The notes: generated by a model not told the origin, from the letters alone. Shown: positions 48,177 to 59,196, numbered from the stretch's first letter. The stretch: 64,000 nt of DNA from Epichloe hybrida (GCA_019022495.1 JAFEKR010000001.1:558001-622000), one strand, 5' to 3'. Program-made: numbers and translations.

Positions 48177-49596
48177 GTGTGCTCACGCAACGTGTTGTAG
48201 ATCCGCATCAAGCCATGAAGGTGGTCATTGTTTTTGATCTAGCGGCACTTCTGTCATCTACTTTGCACCAACTCGGGCTTGCCATGTCCGCATCCTTTAT
48301 AGCTTCAATGATTCTCGGAAACAGATGCAGGGACCATTCATTGCATTGGACGCACAGAAGAAGAGGCTGCTATTCGTTTGTTGCCCCTGCTCGTAATGAT
48401 TTCCAGTGTTTGTGCCCTGGCCCCTGGAAAGTGCGTATAATACCTACGGATTACGGATTTACCTGCCTACGGATTACGGAGTGCACAGGGGCAATTGCGC
48501 TAATTAGCTATGTATTGCGGATCCGTAATCCGTAGGAAGGAAATATACACAATGGAGACAGGGGCTGGGATAGAAGGTATCTTTTATCATTACTAGTAAC
48601 CTATATGGAGATAGATGTATTCTTTTTGTGGCACTACATACCTTGTGCAGTTTCCTTATATCTCTCCAATAATAGATTACTTACATAGCTAATTTGTATG
48701 TACGTCCGTACAGCTGGGGCATGTACGGACTAGATATGTGAACAAAATTCAGGGGGCAGAGCGTACACTGTAGGAGTTCTTAGACCAGGGTCCAGAATCC
48801 TGCACGGCTGCACAGGTCGTTCGGAATGAACCCGATTGACTCCTGGCATTGTGGGATTTGGCAAACGCACTCCGTTGTTGTTGGCTCGCGATGTCCTAAC
48901 CAACGTCTCGACCTTGGTGAAGTTTCATAGCAATATTACGGAGCAGAGCGAGATGAGATCGATCTTCTTTCCCCCGCGTAATATTCTTGACCTCTGTTGG
49001 GCCATTGTATCTGGACACAATAACTGTGACGTGGGTGTGTGTGTGCTCCGAGAGCGTGTTGGCTGCCACACTGTTGGTGATGCTCACCCTCCACAATAGG
49101 GACTTGTGCCGAGCTCAGACATGGGTGGCTCACAAGTGACAGGCAAACTCACGCACTGTTTTATTTTTAACATTTGTTTGTGCCATGTATAATCCGTATG
49201 GAGTGAGGATCATAATGTACCTTCTTTTTCATTCAGCAATGCCGTAGTTGCCACCAGTACGGATCAGTCGAGAGGCTACTCCGTACTGTGATCTCGTAAC
49301 GGAAATGACTGCACTGATGGCGAGAGGGCCAGTCAAACAAGGTGCAAACTAAGTTCAGTCAACTAGGATAACGCAGATTCAATTTGGATTTGGTGACTAA
49401 TAATAACCGGAGGCAATGTACTCGGTAGTCGCTGTCGGCTTGGTCTGGGGAAACTGCACGCATCCTAATCAGTGATGATACAGAATTACTCCGTAGCGTC
49501 GGTCATAATAATTGAAGAGAAACCGTCGCGCTAGCATGGAAGGAAGCCTGGATCGAGTTCGATCTTGGTCATGGCCAGCCAGCTGCTCATGCGGCT

Positions 49597-49651
49597 CAGG
49601 TGTCTATCAGGTGCCTATCAGGTGCCTATCAGGTGCCTATCAGGTGCCTAT
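49597..49651 (+). repeat. Five 11-bp tandem units
   Basis: CAGGTGCCTAT repeated five times (the first copy has TGTCTAT), non-coding. Confidence 0.9.
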
Positions 49652-50488
49652 CAGGGTCATTAGCCTGACGCCACCGGGCGATTTGCGGCGAGGGCGCTCT
49701 TGGCCTGCAGCCGTCGACTGTTAAGAAATACACTCGGAGTTGAAATAGTACGAAAGTTCTGGTTGGATGCGTCCAGTAGGCTGGTAGGCCAACGCCACCC
49801 TCACGTAGCATCGATCAATGTAATCCGTAAAATGAGCATCAGGCCAGACGGTCCCCCTCACTGCGTACAATTATGCAAGCCATGCCAACCATGCCAGCCA
49901 GCGCTGGCCCACAGGCTGGAACGGGGCTAGTGGCCCCCACCCTGCGGCTCCCTGGGATGTTTGCTCTCGACTGCGGCCAGGCTCCATGCTTTTGTTTCCG
50001 GCTAGTGGTCTTGACAGTGAGAGTTCTTCCATCTCCATGCCTCTGTTGAGCGGGACTGCAAATTTGATTCCATGAAACGAATGAGCCAGATGACAATTGC
50101 CCCAATGCCCCACCAGCCGGGGAGTTGGGCAAGTCGCGCGCACACCTAATCCGTACGTAATAGTACATAGTCGTCAGACTCACTCCCGGGCCAAGACGAC
50201 AAAGACAAAACCTGTCCATTCACTTCTCGACGCCCCCCCCGGCACCTGCCTGAAGCCAGACCGACTTGCCGATCAACTGAGACCTAGGGCTAATAATGTG
50301 TGCATGCGTCGCATGCATAGAAGTCTTGTTTTATAACTAGGCCCGGCTGCCCGTCACGTTTCTGAACTGACCTTCCGAGACCTTGTTTGTTGTCGTCGTT
50401 GTCGAACCTTCGAACCTGCAACAGATTTTCTTCTCCTGTCAAGCACGCCGGCCAGTACGGCGAAAAGACCACTGCGAGGACAGACTCC

Positions 50489-53400
50489 ATGACGATGAAG
50501 TCGTTATCTGTATTCGCCGCGGCTTTGCTCACAGCCGTGGTACAAGGCTCTCCTCATGACGCCGATGTTTCCTCCAAGGTAAGCTCCTTCCCTGTCTGCT
50601 CTCCCATGCAACTCGACACCCGAACCAAGAGCAATTGGCGAGACAAGAACGAGGTCCAAGTCGACTTTCTTGTCATGGATTTTCCCGTCCCACGCTGCTG
50701 CGAATTTCCCCCATCTCTCACTTCCTTTCGCTTCCTTCCTGCCGTACGGCTTGGCTTGGCTTGGCTTGGCTTGGCTTGGCTAGGCTTGTTTGGTGGATCT
50801 CACGGCGCCACGGCGTGTCCAAGCGGAATCTGCGTTCCCCAAGATTTTACCCCAAAACAGAATGGCTCGCTGCACGCCCAGAACCCCCCAACCTGAGCTT
50901 GAACACGAACATTATGAACGCCAAGGCACGATATCAGCCCTTGCACGTGGCATTGGTGTGCGCCAGCCAGTTTGTTCTTCGTCATCCCGAAACGAGGCAA
51001 TAAACACCGATGAAGGGTTCCCTGGCGACGGCGTCACTCTGGGGAGGATTTTCTACAGCGTCTTCCATTGCTCAAAACCCACTTTCCCATGGCTCTTCTA
51101 ACGCGCAAATCCCTTTACAGGCGGTTGATTCAAAAGGCTCGATATCCTATTCTCCTCCTCATTATCCCTCGCCATGGATGGATCCTCAGGCTTCGGGCTG
51201 GGAGGAGGCCTATGATAAGGCCAAGGCCTTCGTGTCCCAGATGACCCTCATTGAGAAAGTCAACTTGACCTCTGGTACTGGGTGAGCATCTCGATGCGAC
51301 AACGCGGAGGGTATCACGGCTGACGATGGAAATTATAGTTGGATGAGCGACGTCTGTGTTGGCAATGTAGGATCAGTTCCGCGGTTAGGCCTGAGATCCC
51401 TCTGCATGCAAGATGGTCCGTTGGGCATTCGATTTAGCGACTATAACAGCGCCTTCCCCGCCGGACTGACCGCTGGAGCTACATGGTCCGAACGCCTTTG
51501 GAGAGATCGTGGCAAGGCCATGGGCGCCGAGAACAAAGCCAAGGGCATCGATGTCGCTTTGGCTCCTGTCAGTGGCCCCCTCGGTCGCGCTCCCACCGGA
51601 GGTCGCAATGCTGAAGGTTACGGCACCGATCCCTACCTTCAAGGCAAGGGCCTGGCCAATACCGTGATTGGCATACAGGAGGCCGGTGTTGTTGCTTGTG
51701 CAAAGCACTTCATCGCCAACGAGCAAGGTTAGTCAGCCATTTTAAATGTCCAGTATCAGAAGTTCATTTCGCTCGTGTCACTAACGCGTGGCCTGCAGAA
51801 CGCTTCAGACAAGCCCCAGAGGCAATAGGCTACGGATTCGACGTTTCTGAAGCCATCTCATCAAACGTGGATGACAAGACGATGCATGAGGAGTATGTTT
51901 GGCCTTTCGCCGACGCCGTCAAGGCTGGTGTAGGCTCCATCATGTGTGCTTACAACCAAGTCAACAACTCGTACAGCTGCCAGAACTCCAAAATGCTCAA
52001 TGGCATCCTCAAGGGCGAATTGGGCTTCCAGGGATTCGTCATGAGCGACTGGCAGGCTCAGCATGCGGGTGCCGCCACTGCAGTTGCTGGGCTCGACATG
52101 AGCATGCCCGGCGACACGCTTTTCACCACTGGCGACAGCTTCTGGGGCGCAAACCTCACGCTGGCCGTCATTAACGGCACTGTGCCTGCCTACCGAATCG
52201 ACGACATGGCAATGCGTATCATGGCCGCCTGGTTCAAGGTTGGGAACACTATCGGCAACCAGGTTCCCACAAGCTTCAGCTCGTGGACCCGCGATACGTA
52301 CGGCTACCGCCATGCAGTTGCCGGGGAGAACTGGGAACAGCTCAACTTCCAAGTTGATGTTCGTCGAGACCACGCTGCCCATATCCGCGAGTCTGCTGCC
52401 AAGGGAACTGTCATCCTCAAAAACACCGGCTCGCTCCCCCTGAATAAGCCAAAGTTTCTTGCCGTCATTGGCGAGGATGCTGGTCCGAATCTCAAGGGTC
52501 CCAATGGGTGCCCCGACCGTGGATGCGACGACGGCACCCTGGCCATGCTCTGGGGCTCAGGCACGGCGCAGTTCCCCTATCTCATCACCCCTGACAGTGC
52601 GCTTCAGCGCCAGGCAATCGAGGACGGTTCGCGATATGAGAGTGTTCTCAGCAACCGCGATTGGGCAGCCACTCAAAATATCATCAGCCAGCCCAATGTG
52701 ACTTCGATCGTTTTCGTCAACGCTGACGGCGGGGAGGGCTATATTGAGGTGCATGGCAACCAGGGCGACCGCAAGAATCTCGATCTGTGGAAGCATGGCG
52801 ATGATTTGGTCAAGAACGTTTCGTCCAACTGCGAGAACACCATTGTCGTCATCCACAGCGTTGGCCCAGTTGTCATCACCGATTGGTATCAAAACTCCAA
52901 CATCTCGGCCATCGTCTGGGCTGGTCTCCCTGGACAGGAATCTGGCAACTCCATTACCGACATTCTCTACGGCAAGACAAGCCCTGGTCGATCACCTTTC
53001 ACCTGGGGACCGAGTCTGGAGAGCTACGGAACAAAAGTCTTGTCCAAGCCCAACAACGGCAAAGGCGCACCCCAACAGGACTTCAAGGAAGGGGGCTTCA
53101 TTGACTACCGCCACTTTGACAAGACGGCCCCCGAAAAGAACAGCCCTGGGGCTCCCATCTACGAGTTCGGGCATGGTCTCTCATGGTCTACCTTTGAGTA
53201 CTCCAACCTTGTTGTCCAGAAGCACAATGTTCGTCCTATGTCGCCACCTCAAGACAAGACTATCGCCGCCCCTACCTTTGGTCACTACAGCACCAACCTT
53301 GAAGACTATGCATTCCCTTCGTACATTCGCTACATCTCCAAGTTCATTTACCCCTGGTTGAACACTACGTCATCCGGCAAGGAGGCGTCACGCGATGCTG

Positions 53401-53807
53401 ACTACGGCAAGACGGCCGAGGAGTTCTTGCCCCCTGGTGCCACTGACTGCTCCCCTCAGCCCCGTCTGGCTTCGTCTGGACAACCTGGTGGCAACCAGCA
53501 GCTGTGGGATGTCTTGTACACAGTCAGCGCCACCATTACCAATACTGGCAAGACCATGACGGATGAAGTACCTCAGCTCTATGTCAGTCTCGGTGGAGAG
53601 AAGGAGCCCGTCCGTGTTTTGCGTGGCTTTGAGCGTATTGAGCGTATTGCTCCCGGACAGAGTGTTGTCTTCCGACATGAGCTTACTCGTCGCGAGATCA
53701 GCAACTGGGATTCTGCTTCCCAGAACTGGGTCATCACCGAGGCTCCCAAGAAGGTTTGGGTCGGCAGCAGCTCAAGAAACCTGCCCCTCAGCGCCGACCT
53801 GAACTGA
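50489..53807 (+). CDS. Secreted GH3 beta-glucosidase
   Basis: Hydrolyses terminal beta-D-glucose from cello-oligosaccharides and related glucosides outside the cell. Model: exons 50,489-50,578, 51,121-51,281, 51,339-51,727 and 51,799-53,807, giving 882 residues, usual for fungal GH3. Introns 1-3 are 542, 57 and 71 nt; introns 1 and 3 have CTAAC branch points. Residues 1-20 form a classical signal peptide ([20 protein letters not shown]). The N-terminal barrel contains V-C-V-G-N and Q-D-G-P-L-G-I-R; the nucleophile is Asp297 in the V-M-S-D-W motif and the acid/base is Glu526 in G-G-E-G-Y. A fibronectin III-like domain closes the protein (about 780-872). Several N-x-S/T sites fit secretion. Intron 1 is unusually long; an alternative ATG at 51,010 reads straight into exon 2 and would give a different N-terminus. 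Confidence 0.93.
50748..50787 (+). repeat. (GGCTT)n in GH3 intron 1
   Basis: About seven perfect GGCTT units plus one altered unit inside the first intron of the beta-glucosidase gene. Confidence 0.9.
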
Positions 53808-53976
53808 GGAGAGGGGAGGGGAGGCATGGCTATTGCAGTGCAAAGGATGGGTCAAAGCAGACGAATAATCAAAAAGTAAACATGGGCTTCACATGAAAAT
53901 CAAGACGAAAACGAAAATTCACAACACAAATGATGCACACACATGTATAGAACCAGAGTTGACAAGAGACATGTAT

Positions 53977-53982
53977 AATAAA
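53977..53982 (+). terminator. Possible polyadenylation signal of GH3 gene
   Basis: AATAAA 170 bp after the stop codon, between the convergent GH3 and MAPEG genes. Fungal poly-A signals are loose, so this is tentative. Confidence 0.4.
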
Positions 53983-54103
53983 ATACCATAGTTCACACAA
54001 GAAGACTCAGTGATATCATGACGTTTGCGCCATCTGAAGCTTTGCCAAATAGTTGGCAACGGCGGACGTGAACAACAACAACAACAACAAGTCTCTCCTT
54101 ATT

Positions 54104-54805
54104 CTAGGTGGCATCCGGCGCTTGGTCTTGGAGAAGTTTGTTGCCCGCTTTGATCCAGAACAGGGCCATGTAAATACCCGTCACCTGCCAGATGGCCGTT
54201 CTCAGCCACGACAATCTCCGGTTCTAACGAGAACGTAGGCCAGCGTGTAAGCCACCCGCAAGAGCAAATACCCGATGGAAAGATGATTGAGCGTGGCGGC
54301 GTCAAGTCGGGCGTAGTTGCCCGCCAGAACAGAAGCAGCGAAGAGACCGATTGTTTCCAGACCATTCAGGGACGCGGCTTCGGCGCGGAGAATTCTTTGT
54401 TTTCGCTATCCAAGTCGTTAGCGGACGGTGCCTCGGTTGGCGCTTAAAATTGTCAAGAGTCCATTGGTTTTTTCTTTTCTTTCTTTTCTTCGTCCATGTT
54501 GTTGTGAGGACGTGGGTGAATGCTGGACTGGACTGGACCTACGGTCTTGGGAACAGAGGTGTCTCTCATGAGGGTGTCGCGGTAGGCGCGGGGGTATGAG
54601 TTGTCGTAGATGTTGAAGCCTGTGGAGGAGACGGCGTAGAGGTGCGGGAGGAGGGAGAGGAGGAAGGCGGCGGGGACCTGGTGGGGTTGTTGTTAATGGG
54701 ACGTTGTATTGTATGGTGGTGGTGGGGGATGGGGGACGGGGACGGGGACGGGGACGGACTGACTGTGAAGAGGGAGAGGTTTCGGGAGAGGTCCAAGGAT
54801 GACAT
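54104..54805 (-). pseudogene. MAPEG-family membrane protein, apparent frameshift
   Basis: Small integral membrane protein of the MAPEG superfamily (membrane-associated proteins in eicosanoid and glutathione metabolism). Exon 1 is 54,805-54,764 (MSSLDLSRNLSLFT), intron 54,763-54,678, exon 2 is 54,677-54,543 (starts V-P-A-A-F-L-L-S-L-L-P-H-L-Y; contains Y-D-N-S-Y-P-R), intron 54,542-54,406 with a CTAAC branch point, exon 3 is 54,405-54,104. Exon 3 has R-A-E-A-A-S-L-N-G-L-E, the family motif, followed by hydrophobic segments. Between 54,226 and 54,225 one nucleotide appears to be missing: the frame before it runs to a TGA, while the next frame continues the family C-terminus (W-L-R-T-A-I-W-Q) to TAG. 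Either a recent inactivation or a sequence error. About 160 residues if restored, normal for the family. Convergent with GH3. Confidence 0.75.
54678..54763 (-). other. MAPEG gene intron 1 with (GGGGAC)n
   Basis: 86-nt intron, GTCAGT donor and CCACCAG acceptor on the minus strand, including four to five GGGGAC units (plus strand). The splice joins L-F-T to V-P-A-A-F in frame. Confidence 0.75.
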
Positions 54806-55424
54806 TGCAATGTTTGATGGGATGGGTTGTCCAGATGGGAATGGGATGAATGGGATGGGGATGGGGATGGGGATGGGGGCATTACGGATTATTACGGACT
54901 ACATACGGAGGTTGAGCTTTGAGCCGGCCAAGGGGACCTCGGCAACTGCCTGGTCTGTCAGGGTTCGTTCAATCGACATATGCTGAATGTGGCGCGTGGA
55001 ATGGACGGTCGGCTTGGCAAGGCACGGCAGGGCAGGGCGGCAGGGTTCCCCTCGCTTCGGCTGGCTTGTCCCTGGCCGTCTGGGTGGGGTGGGGGTTTCC
55101 GAATCGGGTATGAATTCAGACTTGGACGTCGTCGCGGCGGGCTTACGAATTGTCACGAAGCGGAACGGCGGCGCAACTCGACAATGCTTCATTGTTCCGG
55201 AGTCGCTGCGAAAGGGAATGGATAGATGCCCCTGAGCCAATCATTTTGATCATCAGTGTCATATTTTGGTATCAAGTATCCCCCTCCTCCCTCCCCGGGT
55301 CTAGCTACATGCGGACAACAAGTACATACAAAGCCTAATTAACACCCCCCAATCGAATCATGTCATCTAATCATATTGATGATCCCCCGATTACACACGC
55401 TCAGTCGGACCCAACAAAATTCTT
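54806..55424. other. Intergenic, MAPEG to SDR
   Basis: No gene seen. It contains a (GGGGAT)n run at about 54,842-54,877 and ACGGATTATTACGGA-type words near 54,885. ORFs here are low-complexity or composition-driven. Confidence 0.6.
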
Positions 55425-56495
55425 TCAAACAGCAATCTTGCTGGCGTTGGCGCCCATTTGGTCACGTAGGAAGATCTGCAGCCACGTGGGCCAGCCTCGG
55501 ATGCCAGAAATGATGGCCTGCTGCTCTGGAATGATGAGCTGGGCACTTCTCCTGCGGAAGATCTGCTCAGTGATGGCGGCGGCCACGCCGTCGGGGGTAA
55601 GCATACGGACACCACCCTCTTCGAGCTGGTGTCCAAAGTCCTGGACCAAGGGCGTCCGCACAAAGTTGGGGTGAGCGACCGAGGTCAGGACGCCGTCGGC
55701 CTTGTACAGGTGCTTGAGCTCGACGGCCAGCGACTCGTGGAAGGACAGGGCCGCGGCCTTTGTGGCGGAGTAGTCGGCGCCCTTGGGGAGGGCAACAAAG
55801 GAAGCGATGCTGGCGACGGTCATGACGTGACCCTTGTTGATGCTGATCATGTGAGGGAGGAACTGCTGGACCAGCGTCCAGTGGCACATGGTGTTGACGG
55901 CGAAGATTTTGCGCAGGAACTCCTGGGACATCTCGAGGATGGTCATGGGGCGAGTGATGCCGGCGTTGTTGACGAGAATGGTCGGGTGGCCCACGTCGCG
56001 CCGGATGGCATCGGCCGCCTTGGCCACGGCGTCGGGCGAGGTGATGTCGCACTGGTAGTAGTGGACGAGGGGGTTGCCGGCGAGGTCCTTGGGCGCAGCT
56101 TGGACGTCGAGGATGGCGACCTTGACCTTGCGGGAAACAAGGCGCTTGACGATGTAGTACCCGATGCCGCTGCACCCGCCCGTCACGACGGCGATCTCCC
56201 GGGGCCAGTCCCATCCCTTGGCGGGCGACACGCGCCAGGCATTGGCGGCCATGGCGCTGAGGCCGCTGTTGATGGTCTTCAAGATGCCGATGCCCAGGAG
56301 GACCTGCAGGGCTTTCTGGACCATCTCGACGTTGAAGCCGGCGGGGAGGTGATTCAGGAGCTCCTGCTTGAGCTCATCCGGGGCATACGTCAGCGCCGCG
56401 AGGAGCGGCCCGGAGAACAACGGGGACTGGATGCCAGCGCTGAGGCTCTGCAGACCGCGGACGGGCGCGGATTCGATCACCTTGAGCAGAGACAT
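55425..56495 (-). CDS. Classical SDR oxidoreductase (17beta-HSD/retinol type)
   Basis: 356-residue intronless NAD(P)-dependent short-chain dehydrogenase/reductase, likely acting on a lipid or sterol hydroxyl/keto group. The Rossmann motif T-G-G-C-S-G-I-G is at residues 105-112, N-N-A-G at 176-179, catalytic Ser229, and Tyr242 and Lys246 in Y-S-A-T-K. A ~95-residue N-terminal extension before the Rossmann fold contains a hydrophobic stretch (about 60-86), as in membrane- or lipid-droplet-bound 17beta-hydroxysteroid dehydrogenase 11-like enzymes. The ATG at 56,493-56,495 follows the promoter region; no upstream in-frame alternative was chosen. Divergent from the hydroxylase gene at 57,445 across 949 bp, so they may be co-regulated. 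The long opposite-strand ORF is a shadow. The exact substrate cannot be told. Confidence 0.92.
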   Translation of the reverse strand: MSLLKVIESAPVRGLQSLSAGIQSPLFSGPLLAALTYAPDELKQELLNHLPAGFNVEMVQKALQVLLGIGILKTINSGLSAMAANAWRVSPAKGWDWPREIAVVTGGCSGIGYYIVKRLVSRKVKVAILDVQAAPKDLAGNPLVHYYQCDITSPDAVAKAADAIRRDVGHPTILVNNAGITRPMTILEMSQEFLRKIFAVNTMCHWTLVQQFLPHMISINKGHVMTVASIASFVALPKGADYSATKAAALSFHESLAVELKHLYKADGVLTSVAHPNFVRTPLVQDFGHQLEEGGVRMLTPDGVAAAITEQIFRRRSAQLIIPEQQAIISGIRGWPTWLQIFLRDQMGANASKIAV

Positions 56496-57444
56496 GATGT
56501 GTGGTGCGTGATGCCGTGCCGTTCTCGTCCTCGCTGCTTCGCTTCCAGTGTGTGCGTGTGTGCGTGTGTGCGTGTTGCAGTCAAAGAGAGGATCGACGAG
56601 AGCAGAATCCCATTGGTTTTGGAGGGGGCGCCTTTGAAGTCTTATTTTATCTTAGATTTTACTAAGACAGCTTGCTCTATGTATGTACATATTCATATGA
56701 ATATTATACAACACAGTACATGTATAATCCAAGACAACTTGGGGTAGATTTGCCGGCCGCGTGGGTCCCGCCTGCCTCGGTTGACGGGCCTCGCGCTCGC
56801 AAGCTTCAACCATTGAGGCCAGTTCGATGCTTGTGCTTGTGCTTGAGCTTGAGCTTGGGCTTGGGCTTGGGCTGAGGCTTGGACCGGTGGGGGGAAGAAA
56901 AGGGGGAAAGGGGAGAGGGCGTTTCCCAAGTTGGCAGGTGGCAGGGAATAGCGCAGGTGAGGACGAGCACATGTGCGCCGCGCCGCGCGTTGGACGTGGA
57001 TCGAGATTGGATCACTTGTGCACACCACTTGGGCTTGCTTTCACACGCTTTTCCGGCAAGGCCCTTGTGGCAAATTGCGGGGGAGAATCAAGACGAAGAA
57101 GTCAAGAAGACTCATGCCGGCCCATCGGAGGAACCAGCTCGTCCGTGTCGATCGCGCTGCTTTCGACTACCATGACCAACTGCCACGACTTGCCACGAGT
57201 CCACGACTGCCGCGACTGCCACGACTGCCATGAGAGGCGCATCCGCCACCACGGACGATTTGCCCAATCCCCCCCCCCCTTCCCCCCAAAAGAAGCTTGT
57301 CTCTCTGACTGACCGGTGACTGGTGATCGACCGACCGCCGACTAGACTGGAACATATAAAAGAGGAATCGTTGATGGATCTATAGAGGGCCACGCTTCTC
57401 TCCTTCAACCCAAAGACGCCTCGCCTTTAACAGCAAACCACGCC
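56496..57444. promoter_or_regulatory. Divergent promoter region, SDR/hydroxylase
   Basis: 949 bp between divergent starts. It holds (TGTGTGCG)-like repeats near 56,548-56,572, a 6-bp array of GCTTGN units at about 56,827-56,880, repeated CCACGACTGCC-type words at about 57,180-57,230 and a poly-C run near 57,272. No gene seen; overlapping short ORFs derive from the repeats. Confidence 0.55.
57355..57362 (+). promoter_or_regulatory. TATA box of hydroxylase gene
   Basis: TATAAAAG 83 bp upstream of the ATG at 57,445; a plausible core promoter. Confidence 0.65.
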
Positions 57445-58593
57445 ATGGCAGTCACTCAGACACAAACCCAACGCAGCCGGGCTGCACAGGCGGCGGCGAC
57501 AGTCACATCGACGGACCAGCCGTCAAACAAGGCCGCCGCCGAACAAGCCAGCCGCAAGGATTCCATGAAGTCCACGTGGCGGACCAAGGACCGCAGCGAG
57601 TGGAACATCTATCAAAAGATTCTCGATAGATTGGGTGCTGACCACGTCGCCCTGGATCAACCCGTGCCCAGGCACGCCAAAACCGACAAGGTCCCTCACT
57701 TGGGGCAAATCTCGCAGCACAAGTGGATTATATTCCACGCATTCGTTCCTCTGGTCTTGCACCAGCTCTTCGTCTCGTTGACCGGATGGAGAATCAGCAG
57801 GCACTTCGCCTTCCACTTCTACGTGAATCTCTTCAACGTCGCCATCGTGAGAGAGGTCCACATTCTTCGCCGCCTCGGCCACAAGTACGGGTTCCTCGAC
57901 GGCGATGTCCACGACCGAGACGGCGTCCCCGACCACGGCGCCGGCAAGGTCGTCTGGTCTCTGTACAAGACGGTCGGTGCGCGCCTGGCCATGATGGTGT
58001 GGTTCGCCTACAACCCCGACAGCCCCCTGGATATCATGAGCAGCTGGAAGTGGTGGGCGCTGCTCCCTCTGCAGACGGGCCTGTACGGCGTCGTTCTCGA
58101 CTTTTGGTTCTACGTCTACCACCGCGCCATGCACGAAGTTCCCTTCCTGTGGCGATTCCACCGCACCCACCATCTCACCAAGCACCCCAACCCTTTGCTA
58201 GCTGCGTATGCCGACGAGGAGCAGGAGTTCTTCGACATGGTCGTCATTCCCTTTCTGACCTGGTCCACCTTCTGGGCCGCCGGCATGCCTCTTGGCTTCT
58301 ACGAGTGGTGGATGTGCCAGCAGTACATCGTCTACACCGAAGTCTGGGGCCACAGTGGCGTCCGCGTCCATCTGTCCGTTCCCTCGACGCTGAGCTGGTT
58401 GCTTGAGGCCCTGAACATGGAGCTATGCGTGGAGGATCACGACATGCATCACCGCAAGGGCTGGAGAAGGAGCCAAAACTATGGCAAGCAAACGCGTGTC
58501 TGGGATAGACTCTTCGGCACCTGTGGTGAGCGTGTCGAAACCTTCGACGCCAACATCGATTATGTCAATCAGGCGTATATGCCGCTCTTCTGA
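57445..58593 (+). CDS. Fatty acid hydroxylase/sterol desaturase family protein
   Basis: 382-residue intronless di-iron membrane oxygenase, expected in the endoplasmic reticulum, using O2 and reducing equivalents to hydroxylate or desaturate a lipid or sterol. The histidine cluster of the superfamily is complete: H-R-A-M-H (226-230), H-R-T-H-H (239-243) and H-D-M-H-H (332-336), with a further W-G-H at 301-303. Hydrophobic segments lie around 94-112, 122-136, 205-225 and 265-285. The first ~50 residues are Gln/Ala/Thr-rich and disordered. A well-placed TATA box supports the start. The family includes ERG3, ERG25 and related oxidases; the spacing does not identify one of them with certainty, so no gene symbol is given. 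The SDR next door fits a shared lipid pathway (inference). Confidence 0.9.
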   Translation: MAVTQTQTQRSRAAQAAATVTSTDQPSNKAAAEQASRKDSMKSTWRTKDRSEWNIYQKILDRLGADHVALDQPVPRHAKTDKVPHLGQISQHKWIIFHAFVPLVLHQLFVSLTGWRISRHFAFHFYVNLFNVAIVREVHILRRLGHKYGFLDGDVHDRDGVPDHGAGKVVWSLYKTVGARLAMMVWFAYNPDSPLDIMSSWKWWALLPLQTGLYGVVLDFWFYVYHRAMHEVPFLWRFHRTHHLTKHPNPLLAAYADEEQEFFDMVVIPFLTWSTFWAAGMPLGFYEWWMCQQYIVYTEVWGHSGVRVHLSVPSTLSWLLEALNMELCVEDHDMHHRKGWRRSQNYGKQTRVWDRLFGTCGERVETFDANIDYVNQAYMPLF

Positions 58594-58951
58594 ACACCAT
58601 TCGTGTTGCGCTAGGACCTGTTATAACCCCCCTAGTCCAGGTCTGGTGTTTTATGGCCACGAAACTGATGATGAGGACGGGACGCCTTTGTTTTTTTAGT
58701 TGTGCTCCCACAGAATCGAGTCATGTATGGTAGCGAATGAAAATTTTCCTCTGATGAATATCTGTGCATGTTGTCAATGTCCTGTGTGGAAGCTCTGAAG
58801 GGTTTCACTAGAGAATGAATGAATGAAACGAGATGCACGACACAACAAGTTTGGCGGAGAAGCGCCTGCGAAGCCGCCTGGGCGCAGCGCAGCGGGACTT
58901 TACGGACGCACATTGGGAAAAAACCGGGGTTGCAGTAATCTCGGCTCTAAC
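58594..58951. other. 3' flank of hydroxylase gene
   Basis: Untranslated and intergenic sequence; no gene seen. GAATGAATGAATGAAA repeat near 58,813-58,828. Confidence 0.6.
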
Positions 58952-59196
58952 AAAGTTCGTCTCGTATCCAGGGTGGAGTCTTTTGACTGGCACAATAGCA
59001 TATACTAGATTACACTGACATGTACTTGTAGCCCCCTTAGCTCCTTGACTTGACTGACGAATTGACGAATTGACGAATTGACCAAATTCGCACTAATACA
59101 CTGTGGTCTTTGGCTTATGCCTAGCATATGCAGCGATTTTTCACCGCCTACCTAATTAGGATTCAGAGGCTCCACCCTGGATACGAGACGAACTTT
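58952..59196. mobile_element. MITE-like element with 27-bp perfect inverted ends
   Basis: AAAGTTCGTCTCGTATCCAG... at 58,952-58,978 is exactly complementary to 59,170-59,196. Total 245 bp, no ORF. The interior has three 8-bp GACGAATT units (59,056-59,079). TAAC lies before the left end; the right flank is TTTTGGAG, so the target duplication is unclear. A second, partial copy of the left end is at 62,851. The short length and inverted ends without coding capacity fit a miniature inverted-repeat transposable element. Confidence 0.8.

Larger units (their letters stand above)
46811..50488. other. Gene-poor GC-richer tract
   Basis: Normal base composition returns here. Short ORFs occur on both strands, but none shows a recognisable domain or an intron-bounded frame with homology I know, so none is annotated. 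Contents noted separately are a perfect inverted repeat, an 87-bp tandem duplication and an 11-bp array. There are also a (GT)n run near 47,548-47,562, poly-C runs near 47,430 and 47,506, and mixed ATCCGTA/TACGGAT words around 48,440-48,540. Confidence 0.6.

Noticed and set aside
48179..48535. 118-codon ORF in the gene-poor tract
   Set aside because: No domain, ends in repeated TACGGATTA words, no promoter or splice support.
54418..54882. Pro/Ser-rich 154-codon minus-strand ORF
   Set aside because: It is a wrong-frame reading of the MAPEG exons and their (GGGGAC)n and (GGGGAT)n repeats.
55629..56747. 372-codon plus-strand ORF opposite the SDR gene
   Set aside because: High-GC antisense shadow; no domain, and the SDR on the other strand has all catalytic motifs.
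57523..58185. 220-codon minus-strand ORF opposite the hydroxylase
   Set aside because: Antisense shadow; composition follows the hydroxylase codons.
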